Part shown: in pieces, positions 35,963-47,343 of the stretch | Numbering within the stretch: position 1 is the stretch's first letter | Layout: each line of letters starts with the position of its first letter | Origin: Hypoxylon rubiginosum | Lineage: Eukaryota; Ascomycota; Sordariomycetes; Xylariales; Hypoxylaceae | Reading direction: 5' to 3' | Length of the DNA stretch: 64,000 nt | Assembly (NCBI GenBank): GCA_902806565.1 | Contig: CADCXA010000006.1 | Coordinates: 682,001-746,000 of the forward strand | Notes under the pieces: generated by a model | Database searches by the model: none | What the model was told of the DNA's origin: nothing | What the model saw: the letters and a program-made list of their open reading frames with translations, nothing else | Made by a program: the position numbers and the translations under genes

Positions 35963-38900
35963 ACTCACCCAAATTTTTCTAAACGCCATGCATTATTACT
36001 AGCCTGATTGGCACTATACCCAAGCATTTCGCCATCCATCTTCATACTTTATCATACTTCACTACATTCATTTTTTTTTACGATTTTATCATGATCGACG
36101 ATTAACGGCCGGCCACAGGCGATCAGCAGCATTCGCATAATACAATTCTTGTCATTCATTCAGAGCCATTAGCATTTACAATTTCGGACCTCCGGTGTTC
36201 CTTCATTTCATCCCCATTCTCCTTTTACGACGTGTTTACCTACTACTACTTTCTCCTTGTTTTTACTTGTTTCGTTACAATTCTCTTCCTTGTTTCATAC
36301 CTTATCAACTAGAGGTTTCATCTCATTTCTCAAGGCGTCAGGGCCGTCTGTGGGTTTTTATCACAACATGTATATGACTGAACGGCCACCTCTATACCCA
36401 GTGCGCTAGGTACCGTTAGCTACATCATCACGGCCGAAAAGAAAGGATCACCATCCAAGAGTCTGTATTGTTCCGTCTTATCCGGATGTCGAGGAGTTGT
36501 CTACTCTGGAGGTTGCATGGAGTGAGCGTGTGGGATTTGGTGTGAGAGGGGGGCGGATTACGGGGTTAAGAAAGTTGAATATAGTCGCAAAGACTGAACT
36601 GGCATCACAATCCAGATTGTTTAGAAGTTGGACAACTGGGGACGAGATGCATCTCGATCTACCGGTGGTTCCTGTCATGTAACAACACTAGATGCTTATC
36701 TAGGTACGCTGTCGCTATAGGACAACTTGTCACAATGCAAAATAGACTTCCCCAATATTGATCATCGTATTTGCACATGCTTATCCATCTCATGTTGCCT
36801 GCTGGGGACACCTAGACAGCTCGTGACTGCTTTCAATCCTTCTACTGCAGTTGAACACCCAAGGGATGCATCTTAATAACACCTAGCAGCCCCAATCAAG
36901 ATACGAGGTTCCTTTTGGTCCTTTTCTTCGAGTCGTTTAAGCTGAAAGAAACAAACCGATCCTTCCCGCCTCGTAGGAGTTCAAACAAAGTTCAATAAAA
37001 GAGCCGAAAAAGAATCCTTCGAGGCGACGCTGAAGAAGAGTCTCGTGGCCAAGCTTCCGACCATCCCTATCTGGCCGCGTTTATTTAGGATCCGTCTGCA
37101 GCAAAGCAAGCAAGCAAACTACAAACCCACGAGAGCGCCCACTTATTACACTTTGATTGCTTGCAGGTGGAATGGGGGTCTCGGGACATGGCGAATCCTT
37201 CGAATCCGTCCCATCTCATCCCATCCTATCCTATCCACCCAAATCTCGATCTCACCCGCGCTCGACCTTGCCTATCTATCTACCTTCCTTACCTACCTAA
37301 TACGCTCTTACTCTTCAGAAAAAATCCCTCCGGCGGCGCGGGATCTGATCTGTCCCTGAAAGTGTGGTGGGTAAGGCTTACTTACATTGCGAGCTGAGGA
37401 GAGGGAAAATTAGGTAGAGAACCCTCCACGAACGGCTTCGATAATGGGATCAAAAACGGGGAAGCTATAGTAAGCTGTATAACAGTTCGAAAAAATCCTC
37501 CGTCCTATTCCGTCTCAGTGTCGTCGTGAGCTCGCACCCCCAATAGATATCTTGTGTTACCACGCGGGCGCCGCCGCCCCGTGCGAGAAATTGCCGGCCC
37601 AGGCCGAGTACCCAAACCCGGCGCAACACCGACCCTGGCTAGGCCTAAACTGACCTGGCCGGGCCGAGTTGAAGCTCAGCTCTCCCTCTCTAGTGGGAGA
37701 TGTGTGCTTGCTTGAAACTGGTATAACGTGCAGTGTGGTATAGCGTACCTACCTAGGTAGCTATGTATGTTGGTTAGGAGGTAGATAATGTGAAGGTCTC
37801 ATCAGCCGAATTCGGGCAACACTATCTGTATCCATGAAACCCACTTCCAGACCGGCCGGCTCGAAACGTGACCTGTATCTACCTACCGATCTACAATCCG
37901 CATCTCTTTCTTCGTGCTATCTTGGTATACATCAGGTACGCATCGATCGACACTTTGCGTCGAGTCTCTCTAACTGTCGCGAAAGGCGAAACAGGTAGAT
38001 AATACTGTACTACAAAAGGAGAGATTTTCACCTCGGAGTACGGATAGGGAGGTAGGGAGGTATGTAGGTATCACGGCGATATAGTAGCCTCGTCTACTCG
38101 AGGAGCGGGAAGGGTCCTACTTGTTACCTAGGCTCGACGTCGCGAGTATTACTTCTGCTGCTGTACCTCGTCGAGATTGTTACATACCCGCGCACAGATT
38201 CAATCAACTCGAAGGAAGAGCTTCTACATACCTAGAACGCGGCGAAAGATGGTGTGCCGGCGAAGACTCGAGACGCGTCGAGATGCGTCGCGAACAATCA
38301 TAATTAAGCTTACGCATCCTGTCGTACCCAGAGTCCACGAGAGATAGAGAGACCCGTCTGTCGGCGCTCCTTTGTTAGTAGGAAGGGGGGGCTGTGCCGC
38401 CGCCCCATGGGGACGATAGAGGGCATCTCGAGAGCGAAAAAAGGAGGCCCCGTAAATCCGGTTTCCGAGTTTGTTTCTTGTTTCCCCCTCCCCTCGTGGT
38501 CATCTCGCCCGGTGCTGCGGTGCAACGTGCAAAAGATCCCGAGTTGCCCTTCCTCCGGAGGCAAAGGTGTGTGTAGTGTACTGTGTTAGTGTGAGTGTGG
38601 CGGATGGTTTATATTTAGAAAAATATGTACTACCTAGTACCATGCATGCAGGTTAGCAAGATAAGCTTAAGCAACGGTGGGAAGGATACCTACATGAAGT
38701 ATGGGTGAGGTCGGTGGCTGAATATGCCCCCCTCCCTAGATGGAGAAGGAGAAAAGGGTTCAGCTGCGGCTGCTACTGGATCGTCTAGGGTTTATCGTAT
38801 GCATCGTGTGCCTGTAAATATTGTTTCGTTTCCCCCCGTTTCGACGGGGAAAAGGCAAACACGGGGGTGCCCGTGGCTGACCTTTTCCAGGGTAGGCTTA

Positions 38901-39728
38901 CCTTGTAAAGGCAAGAGAGATAGATGTACCGGGCAAGTATGCCGGAAGCGCAAGCTACATGGGAGGTACAGTATGTATGGTATGTGCATGTATTCGGCTG
39001 CACGTGTCGCACGCCGCCGATTTGGGGATTTGGGGGCCGGGCTCAGGGGTTCGGCGAATTGCAGGTTGCAGGTTGCAGATCTGCATGCAGCAAATGCAGC
39101 AAGTGCGCCGGCAAAAAAGGACTCCATATACCGGAGAGATGATCTGATTATCATCGCTAATGCATACACTATGACGGATCTAAGCAAGTCTACTCTGTCT
39201 GGAGACGTAATACGATGCAGACAGACAGACGTAGATATGACCTGTAAGATAGATACATAGGCTGTCTTGGTCACCATACAGAGTCTGCATGCGCCTACCG
39301 ACAAAGATGGGTAGCATTAAAGGATTCGTCTGTTTTACAGCAGGTTGTGCCTTCAAGTCTACTTACTGTAACGCCCCTCGACTGTGCCAGGTAACAAGTA
39401 ACACAAGATTCAGAATGCGCAACATGACTCCTCACTATATTCCTCTAACCATTGGTAAGCTGTTGGTGGTCACGTACATCGCATGTAGATCCGTGATATA
39501 TGCATAGCGAAGGAATAGCGCTTTTGTGAAGATGCAAGATGGAAATAAGCATATTTTATCAGATCAGCCGTTGCAGGAGGCACCTGCATAATGATCATAC
39601 CATATTTGTCTCAGGGTTGCGTGCTGGTTGATAATGACACTGTAGTTGTAGGTCATTGATACAGCTCAAGCTATGCAACAACTGAGGTATGTGTCGGTGT
39701 TAACAATCCGCAGGATGAGCAGTCGGAT
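35963..39728. other. Intergenic, no gene recognised
   Basis: The left end is the 3' flank of the Uds1-family gene. A GC-rich patch lies around 37560-37680, and many CCTACCTAGGTAG-like runs occur (for example 37747-37762). A plus frame at 38724-39260 (178 codons) is overlapped by a minus frame of 170 codons; neither has protein-like composition or a known domain. Confidence 0.45.
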
Positions 39729-40505
39729 CTAAGAACCGGGGTGCAAAGCACCGGACTCCAATATCGTCGTCCAAAGTCCTCCCACCTGCGCCGCGACCGC
39801 CTCGGCCGTCCGGCCTTGGTTATCAGTGAGCGCGCGGATGTCATCCGAGGCCAACGTGCTCGGCCGCTGGATTCCCATGGCCTGAGCCGCTTGCACTGCC
39901 GGCCCCGGGAACGACCCGGCGCCCAACGTAGACGCTATCCATAAGAGCAGCCACACCACTTCTTCCTGCCCCTTTTCCACCGCCAGGTGCAGGCCGCTCT
40001 TCGCGTCTGCTAGTGGGTCCTGGTAGCGGATAAGCTGCGCGGCGTCCATCGTGGGTTCGTCCCCTTCGGCCTGCTCGGCATCGCGTAGGAGGTCTACGAT
40101 TCCTCCTACGTCGCCCTCGCTGCACATGACGTGGTACGCGCGCGCGGGCCGAGCCTCAGGGTTGGCTTCCAGATAGGCTTCTTCGGTGATTGCGGGGAGG
40201 ATGTCGTAGTTCTCCTGGACGCCACCTTCGTTCGTGTATCTTGTCAGGATAGCCGCGCCGGGTGCCGATTGTAGGAACGGGTTCGTGACCGACGGCCCTG
40301 CCTCGTTGGAAGCGAGTTCGCTGTCACATGAAGGACACTTGAGTGAAATGGCCAGCTCTGCGGCCTGGTCAAGGAGACATTGCCAGTGGAAGTGGCAACC
40401 GCAAGAAGTCTCAAGGTCGTCGGGAATTAACTGGACTTCATCGCTGCCGTCCTCGTCGTCTACTTCAATGACGAGAGGATTCTCGCAAATTTTGCAAGCG
40501 GCCAT
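39729..40505 (-). CDS. RING-like zinc-binding / ankyrin-like protein
   Basis: A single exon of 258 codons from the ATG at 40505 (MAACKIC). An in-frame codon at 40571 would add 22 residues but reads as leader sequence. Residues 4-65 form a RING-like zinc module: CKIC, an acidic insert (EVDDEDGSDE), then CGCHFHWQC and CPSCDSEL. The spacing of ligands fits a RING/PHD-type cross-brace with a long first loop. Residues about 110-255 are helical and contain one or two ankyrin-like units (KSGLHLAVEKGQEEVVWLLL and DNQGRTAEAVAAQ), separated by a loop. RING plus ankyrin proteins are usually E3 ubiquitin ligases, but the substrate is unknown. The sequence is GC-rich with strong codon bias, which supports a real gene. 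Confidence 0.75.
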   Translation of the reverse strand: MAACKICENPLVIEVDDEDGSDEVQLIPDDLETSCGCHFHWQCLLDQAAELAISLKCPSCDSELASNEAGPSVTNPFLQSAPGAAILTRYTNEGGVQENYDILPAITEEAYLEANPEARPARAYHVMCSEGDVGGIVDLLRDAEQAEGDEPTMDAAQLIRYQDPLADAKSGLHLAVEKGQEEVVWLLLWIASTLGAGSFPGPAVQAAQAMGIQRPSTLASDDIRALTDNQGRTAEAVAAQVGGLWTTILESGALHPGS

Positions 40506-42803
40506 TTTTGTGTGGAAGTTGGTGTTGTCAGAATGGTGAATGAAAACTGTCACAGAGCTAAGCAAACACACGACTGTGGTCCCGAGCCCAAGTGTCTGTA
40601 TCCATCATACGTGAGAGATGGTCCAGAAAAAAGAGGTGGGCCAGAGAATAGGAACGAACGATCTCCGTCATCCGAGTGAATCCATGCCATACGTTGGCAA
40701 CAAAGTTGCTGGATGCAAAGACGGCAATGTTGGGAGTCAGGATACGGATGTTACTAATAACTTACCTCCTAACTATGTACCAACGGAACGGATGTCTGAA
40801 AATATACAAACTCGAAGGTTTAGAGGACAGATGCCAGTTAACAGCGGGACTCTTCGTAATGGCAGTGATCTAATTCTGTAGATCTTTGAATATGAACGAG
40901 GCTGGAGAGTGAAGCTTTTTTCTTTTCTGATATCATAATGAAATCAAGGCTACCTCTAGCTGCTCTAGCCAGCGCTAGGACAATTAAGTGGAGCTATAGT
41001 CGTTGGATTTATATGATCCCGGTCCGAAAAGGGGAGCTGTTGGAGGGTACATAGGTACATGAATGATAAAACTTTTTTTTTTTTCCCTTTCCCTTTTCCT
41101 TTTCGAAATGGGGGCCGTGATCCATTTCAGCAAGAGAACCAACATCATTGGTAAATTCGATTTCCAATAGTCCAAAGTCGATTCAGCTGAACATGGGGCG
41201 AAATGTCAAAATTCAACGCAGCTGTCGTCTAGGTATGATATGGGAACATGGATTATTCTCATTGCCGAGAAGCATACAGCTGTACTTTCTTCGGAGTTTG
41301 TGGGCTCGACTTGAAATTTAACTCATCTTTCCCAGCCTTGCCTTAGATATTCCTCGAGGAGGGACCGACTCGAAAGATAGGGGTACGGCCTCATCCCCAT
41401 CCCCATAGCTAGCAGGCTGGCTCGAAAGACGTTACGATTCAGCCACTTACACACTTTACCTGTCAAATATGCTTAAGCCTTTTGGTAATGAGGTGTTCTT
41501 AGCTAAGAAATTAATATGAGAATTTTCTCTCTTTACCCTCTCCTCTCCCGCCAGCCTCCTTTTTTCTGCATTTTCTCGTCGGCCTTTTTCCCGGTGTTAT
41601 CGATATTGAAACTTTTCGATATCAGCAATGGTAGAAATAGATGGAAATGTGTAACCCATTCTTGTCAGCAACTTGGCTAGCTGAAGATATCCGTTCGACC
41701 CGTTCGACCCTTTGGAGCTAGGAGTTCGTAGTTCGTTCGGCTCGGGCAGGGCTACGGTCCCTCTTTAGCTCCCAATGTTAGCGCCGCTTCGCTCGGGTTT
41801 CGTTTTGGAGTGTGGTGTGGAAACTTCAGCGTTCGGTGGAGCCTTGGGTATTGCTTACCGCAGAAGAGACTGGAGACGCCGAGGCGCTCTAGACCTTTCA
41901 GTTCTATCCGCCATACACGAGCTACGCGGAGTCGTCTCCTTTGACGATCCTGGAGTGCCATGTGGCATTGGGCTGATCCGGCTGGAGGTAGGCTGGCCCT
42001 AAGCCCGTCGCTTGATAGCGTCAGTCGTCATCGCGCCGATGGTCTCTAGAACTAAAAACGGTCGCTTGTTAGTCAGCGGCCGTGTGTCCAAACTCTGACC
42101 TAGTCAAAGTCGCTACTGTGTGGAAGATCGTTTTGACTACATCGGTAGATGCTCTCCCAAGGACTAGCGAACAGCTCGGACGGCTCCGTGGCCCGATATA
42201 AGATAGCTAAGCCGGGTGCTTTGCTTCTTGGACGGTTGGCTGTGGGGTTTCTAAAGTTTGCTTGTGACACCGAGTAGACCGATTTCGGTATGTAGAGTAA
42301 TATGTATCTTGTGCTCACAGCACGTAGAAGCGATTGCTATCTTCTAGTCTAACTAGCAGTATCGTTGACCGAGGCCAACCCTATAGTATCTAGGTGGGTT
42401 ATGTACATTCAACGTTGCTGCACCTGGCAGTCGCCTGTTACCAACGCTCTATGAAACCCCTCTCAGACGGGTCATGCTCAACAGTCAGTCCTTCGAGAAT
42501 AAAACTCACAAACCTTTAGGCCTGTATGGCTGTTATAACGAGCGTATGTCCCTGCGTGTATATCTCTGATGTTCGTCCATGCCGTTGTGTCCCGGCCTTC
42601 TAGGCATAAAAAGAAAAAAGAAAAATCCTCCAAAAAGGTCTTGATATCCCATGGGTTCCCTCCCATACCTTTTTTCGATGATTCCTAACGCGTGCGCCAA
42701 ATATCATAATCCACATACCAACGTCGAGGCTAACACTAGGCCGCTAATCTGCAAATGGTATCATACGCCGTATGCTGTGCTTGCTCCGCTTCGACGTTGG
42801 TGA
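40506..42803. other. Intergenic, no gene recognised
   Basis: The left end is the promoter of the RING-like gene. A T-tract lies near 41073-41087. Overlapping frames at 41752-42002 are rich in Arg on one strand and Gly/Leu on the other, without a domain. Possibly a decayed coding remnant, but unsupported. Confidence 0.4.
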
Positions 42804-43666
42804 TCAAGTTGTCTGTGGGCGTGCCCGCACCCAGCGCTGCACCGCCCGCAGACTTGGGTCTTCGGTCGTCCAGCGACGCATGTTCATGTCGGAGGTTCGA
42901 AGCTCTTGATAGATAGCTTCGTCTGTGATTTGTGAAAGCTCCTGAGTTATGTTGTTAGCGAAAAAGCAAGGTCGGGCATATAGGGGGAGGCTTGTGTATC
43001 GTGAGGGGGGAGGTAATCAGGGGTAGGCGGTAACTTCTTCCACCAAGGCAAAGGGTTCATCGTACATTTCGTAGTTGCTCATCACAGGCTCTTAGTTGCC
43101 GTCGGTTCGCGGAATTTGGTCGCTGTCCCTGTAGGACCGCCTCCCGATATTCGATCCATCTCTGTGCCGCCGCCTGGCGGAGATAGATCTTCTGGCCTTC
43201 GTGTCTCCGAGAATAGGAATCTAGAAGGATCCTATATGAGGGTATTTCTGTCAGTGACTTCTTTCTGCAGGTAAGGGATCGGTGCCGGTCTTCTTTTTCT
43301 TGGAAAGGTATCGACGTACTGCTTCAGTTCTGCTTTTGCTTGCTCTGCTTCGCCGCCGCTGGCTCGAGGTACCGTCACGTCCGCTGCGCAGTTGAGGATG
43401 TGTTGACCGTCTATGTAGCATTGGCGCAGCGCAGCCCATCCTTCGGTGTAATAATCGTCGGTGTTTTGCGGGTCTACCGGCGCTGCCGCGATGTAATACT
43501 GAAGAGTTCGAAAGTCGGAAAGGACCTCGGCGACTCGCGCCGTTCGGTAGTCGTTAACTGATTTTTATTGTTAGGGGGGCACTCTATAAAGGAGGCGTCT
43601 CCTATAGTTCGGGTTGGAAGTGCAGCCACGGCGTGGTTCTAGCGGCTTTAACTTACGGCCATCCAT
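42804..43666 (-). CDS. Uncharacterised 183-residue protein, 4 exons, first exon 10 nt
   Basis: Exons in reading order: 43657-43666, 43320-43557, 43066-43231 and 42804-42941 (552 nt). No single ORF shows it. The evidence is that three introns with GTAAGT, GTACGT and GTACGA donors and CAG, TAG and CAG acceptors join four open frames with matching phases (1, 2, 0) and no stop until TGA at 42804-42806. Branch points CTAAC precede two acceptors. The ATG context is ATAAAATGG, and an upstream in-frame stop closes the frame. The product starts MDGLNDYRTARVAEVL and is mostly helical, hydrophilic and rich in Gln, Arg and Ala (EYREAVLQGQR, ELSQITDEAIYQELR), with three Trp in the last 45 residues. It has no signal peptide or membrane segment. 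I do not recognise the family. Confidence 0.72.
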
Positions 43667-45493
43667 TTTATTCTCCCTAAAAGAAGATGCTTACGGGGCG
43701 CTAAACGCTTGGTTAGGTGCTCGAAGCTAGAAGTCTGATGCCTGACCACGATGATAAAGGTTTTTAGGGGTAATGTCGTTCTGGGCGACTTAGCAATAAC
43801 GCAAGCGATGGAGTAATAGGAGTTATCAGACGAAAAGGGTAGAGGTGGCAAGGCTGCAGGACGTTTAAGACTCCTCTTGGATTTCGCTGAAGAGCAAGCT
43901 TCATATTGGCCATGTTTGACGACGAATTCACTTGGCTTTTGTAGAATCAATCAACGCAGTAGAGGTCAACTAGAAACAGTTTCGAGTACTCATGCCATAG
44001 GACTACGAACAGAGCAAGTCTAGAGAAAGATGATTTGCGCCGAAGCTCCCTCCCAACTCAGAGTGTAAGTCACAGTACAAGCCCGATAGTCAGCTCCGTA
44101 CCCTTCGCTCAAGCTCCCGTCTGCCGAATCGGAATTATTATCGACTAGGTGAGCGGGACGGTGATTGAAAGCTCAAACCTGGGACATCCCGACTGAGCTG
44201 GATATTAGCATCTTAGATCTTCCCCGTACGTCTGGGTTAAAGCCCTGGTACACCTAGGATGTCACATTGTTACGTGCAGACGCAGCTAGCAGCCTTCTTG
44301 GTAACCGACGCCACAACTGCAGACCAATGCAGGGACATAGGGACTCTCAACGTTTCCGTCACGTAGGGCATAGGATGGATCCGTATCGGTGGAAACCTAG
44401 CTGTAAGGGCAGGGGGAGTAGTTCGGATGCTAACGTCAGGGGATAACGATCGTAGGGTTAGGCGAGAAAAGAGCCTCTTCACGGAGGCACAGGGGTTGGC
44501 TGGGACGGGCATGCTAGGGCGGAGGGTGGGAAGACTTCAGCAACGCCACATATCGCACCAAGATTCAAAAGCAGTATAGTTCTCAGGTGAAGCAAAGACA
44601 AAGCTGTGCGACTATTCCACCTGCTGCGTGGTAGGCGTGAGATGACCAACCAATCAGGGGCCGCCGTTGAGCCTCAGCCACGATTCAGGCGCAGCTGAAC
44701 GAAACGGATAGCGGATATTTTGCCAAATTTCATTCATCTTTCTTCCAAAAGGGTCCGCCGATGAACTTCACGCAATCCATGTGCGAACGTGGTGAGATCT
44801 ACAGTCCCACATCTACACTCGTTGAACACGACAGTTGAAACAGAAAGGAAAAGAAGGAAAAAATTATTAGAAATCGATGTTTGGCTCCTCAGATGTGGAT
44901 CTCTTTTTTTTTTCTTCTTCATCCCGCGTCGTCTTCCCTGTTGGCTCCCCCCCAACTCCCACGAGGTACCGCTCTCGTGGGTCGGGACTTCTCAAGCTAA
45001 ATCAGCGTGGTGGCTGGCTACGGCAACATTCAAAATACCAGCCTGCCGGTTGAAACAAGATAAACGTGCTCCCGAGATCCCCGTGTCTTAGTGTCCTGGC
45101 CAGTCGACCTGCTTCTTACTGCATGCTGACTGGACTTCTTGATACGTCACATGCGAACTTGAAGATGTGGTTCTTGATGACAAGCATTCACCGCTTAGGG
45201 TAAATAACCCCCAGATCATCTCTATCGCCACCGCCTGAATGTACGAATTCGTGGTATGCATCTTCTTCAGCTATAATCATGACAGGCTATGCTCTTATTA
45301 TGAAGGCATTTTCACGACCTGTATACTGTAATGATGATCCCAAGGTCCCGTTGATAGAAGATCTAAGCTAGTGACACACAAGGTCAAGGGTGTCAAGAAC
45401 CCAGGCCTCCACATCTTGATGTTGTGGTCAGCAAAAAAGCGAATCGGCTGCGTCGATCTGAACACAGCCTTACGCCACCAACCGCCTCACCCG
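43667..45493. other. Intergenic, no gene recognised
   Basis: The left end holds the promoter of the four-exon unknown gene and the right end the 3' flank of the proteasome gene. Short frames at 43648-43950 (-) and 44270-44512 (-) have no support. A T-rich tract lies near 44904-44921. Confidence 0.45.
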
Positions 45494-46600
45494 CTAGTCT
45501 TTCTCGGCGATGGCCTGTAATCGTTCATCAATCTCGTCCTCCGTCAGGGTTCTGAAGAAGGGATCTGAACCCTCCTTCCCGTCCGTTCGGGGGCCTCCAA
45601 CGATTCCGATCTCAATCTCGCCCTTCTTAAAATCCATGCTCAGGACCGTGCTCAGGGTAGTAATGGCCAACTCCACAACATCTTCCCATGTGCCCTCTGC
45701 GTGATCCTTGTTCTTGAGCTTCTTCTCCAGGTGATTGAGCGCTTCTTGCTGCTTGGGTCCCGCGGCCGTTCCTTTGTATCCGGTGTAGTATCCTGCGGGG
45801 TCGCTTTTGAAGAGCTGCGGTCCCAATTCAGAATCCAGCGATATAAGCGTCGTCGCCACGCCGTAGGGACGCATGTAGGCCTATCAGAAAGGGTTAGCTT
45901 GCCGATAATCGAGCCGAGCCGTCGTAGACAGAGCCATACCTTTTGCGTGTAGACCTGACTAATATTGGCCAATCTCTTGGCCAAGGCATCACACGGCATC
46001 TCGTAGCCATAGTTGTACCGGAACTCGGCAGCCTCACCCTGGGCCCGCTGCGCAAACGCCCGAGCATCCGCGATGGATCCGGTCATAACGCAACCAACGG
46101 ACGGCGAAATCTGGAAGATGTGGGAGACGGACGAGGGGTCGATCAACTTGTCCTAATCGTGACGCGTCATTAGATTCCGATTCAGCGCTGACATGGACAT
46201 CCACCGCAACAAGATGAAAGCTGAAGACAACATACGGGAACCTTCTTCTGGGATAGGACCACAGCGCAATCTTTGCCTCGGACCCCAATCGCCATTATGT
46301 TGGCGGCAGTGATCGCCTTGAACGCATATTCTAAACGAGCCGCAGTCAGCTAAATGTCCCCCATGTTGCATTCGCTTTCCTCCCGACGCCCGAGTTCGTC
46401 GGATGCCCGTAACGGCTGAAAGGTGACGCTCCGGGATTGCGAGAGGTAACGTACCGACTTGGTAAAGTCTTCCCTGCTCGGAGAAGATGGTGATGTGTCG
46501 GTCGAAACCGGCGCTACCTAGAATGAAGCGTGCACGGTTAGTTTGGGTGAAGTCAGCTATGAAGGGACGAAGCAGGGCCGAACATACTTCCCGACGACAT
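45494..46600 (-). CDS. SCL1: 20S proteasome subunit alpha-1 (PSMA6/Scl1 type), 5 exons
   Basis: Exons in reading order: 46588-46600, 46455-46517, 46236-46330, 45940-46152 and 45494-45880 (771 nt, 256 residues). The first exon is only 13 nt (MSSG plus one base). The product opens with [25 protein letters not shown], here seen as the alpha-subunit N-terminal signature ([10 protein letters not shown], then YQVEYAF), followed by [28 protein letters not shown] and the YKGTAAG segment; these identify the alpha-1 rather than the other alpha subunits. It forms part of the outer ring of the 20S core that gates substrate entry; alpha subunits are not proteolytic. Length is normal (about 250). The C-terminal tail is acidic. 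All introns are canonical GTATGT/GTACGT...AG. Confidence 0.95.
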
Positions 46601-47343
46601 GGCGATGGCTTATTGGAGAAAGTACGAAAAGCTGCCGGTAGTATTCGATTGCGTGATTTTGAAATCGAGTTGAGAAACGGTGTAGGTTGTTGGGAGTTAC
46701 GGAACGCTGTTTTTCGCAGAGACAGAAGAGTGAGGTTGAATAGGTGCAGCCTTATTATTAGCTGGGAGCTCTCTGACGCGCCAGCTTCCAGCAGCCTTGG
46801 TCAAGCAAATGGAACGGGAGCTTAGGGAGCTTTGATTACCTAAGAGCCTGGATGGACGGGAACCAATGAATTTTACGGATATTAGTGGAGCCGGTATCCC
46901 GTAGAGGAATGGAAACCTTCTAAGCCTACCTATCTTATCGATATTTTTATCATTGATAAAATAGATAAGATAATAATTTTCTCGCAGGTACATACGAATA
47001 TTCAGATGCCAACAGCTGCTGTATCCAGCAATCAATGTCACGATTCTCCACTGAAAAGTGCAAAGTGTGAAAGCTTCACGAAAATTTCATTGGCGGTCAT
47101 TCCATTCGAGGGACATCATCCTACAGATACTGGACTAGCACTCGAGAAGGCAAATTCTTTTGACTATGTCATATTATGCACCATTGTCGTAAAACCCGAG
47201 ACAAATCAAGTTCTAGCAGACGACCAAGGCACGTGAATATCACACAGTAGCACGTCAAGGTGCTTGATGGTGGTCACACTCGAACAGTATTTGAATTGCC
47301 TTTCCCGCCCTTACTGATTTCGGAATCTGTCTATCTTCTACCA
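46601..47343. promoter_or_regulatory. Divergent promoter region of SCL1 and the WKF gene
   Basis: These 743 bases separate the divergent proteasome and WKF-domain genes. An AT-rich core of GATAAAATAGATAAGATAA-like sequence lies around 46935-46980. No element matching the proteasome-box consensus GGTGGCAAA was seen. Confidence 0.4.

Noticed and set aside
38724..39304. Overlapping 178-codon (+) and 170-codon (-) ORFs
   Set aside because: No domain, signal, or codon bias; two long frames on opposite strands in the same stretch are best explained by chance.
43648..43950. 100-codon minus-strand ORF overlapping the first exon of the unknown gene
   Set aside because: Its frame does not join the following exon without a stop; the ATG at 43666 in the other frame does.
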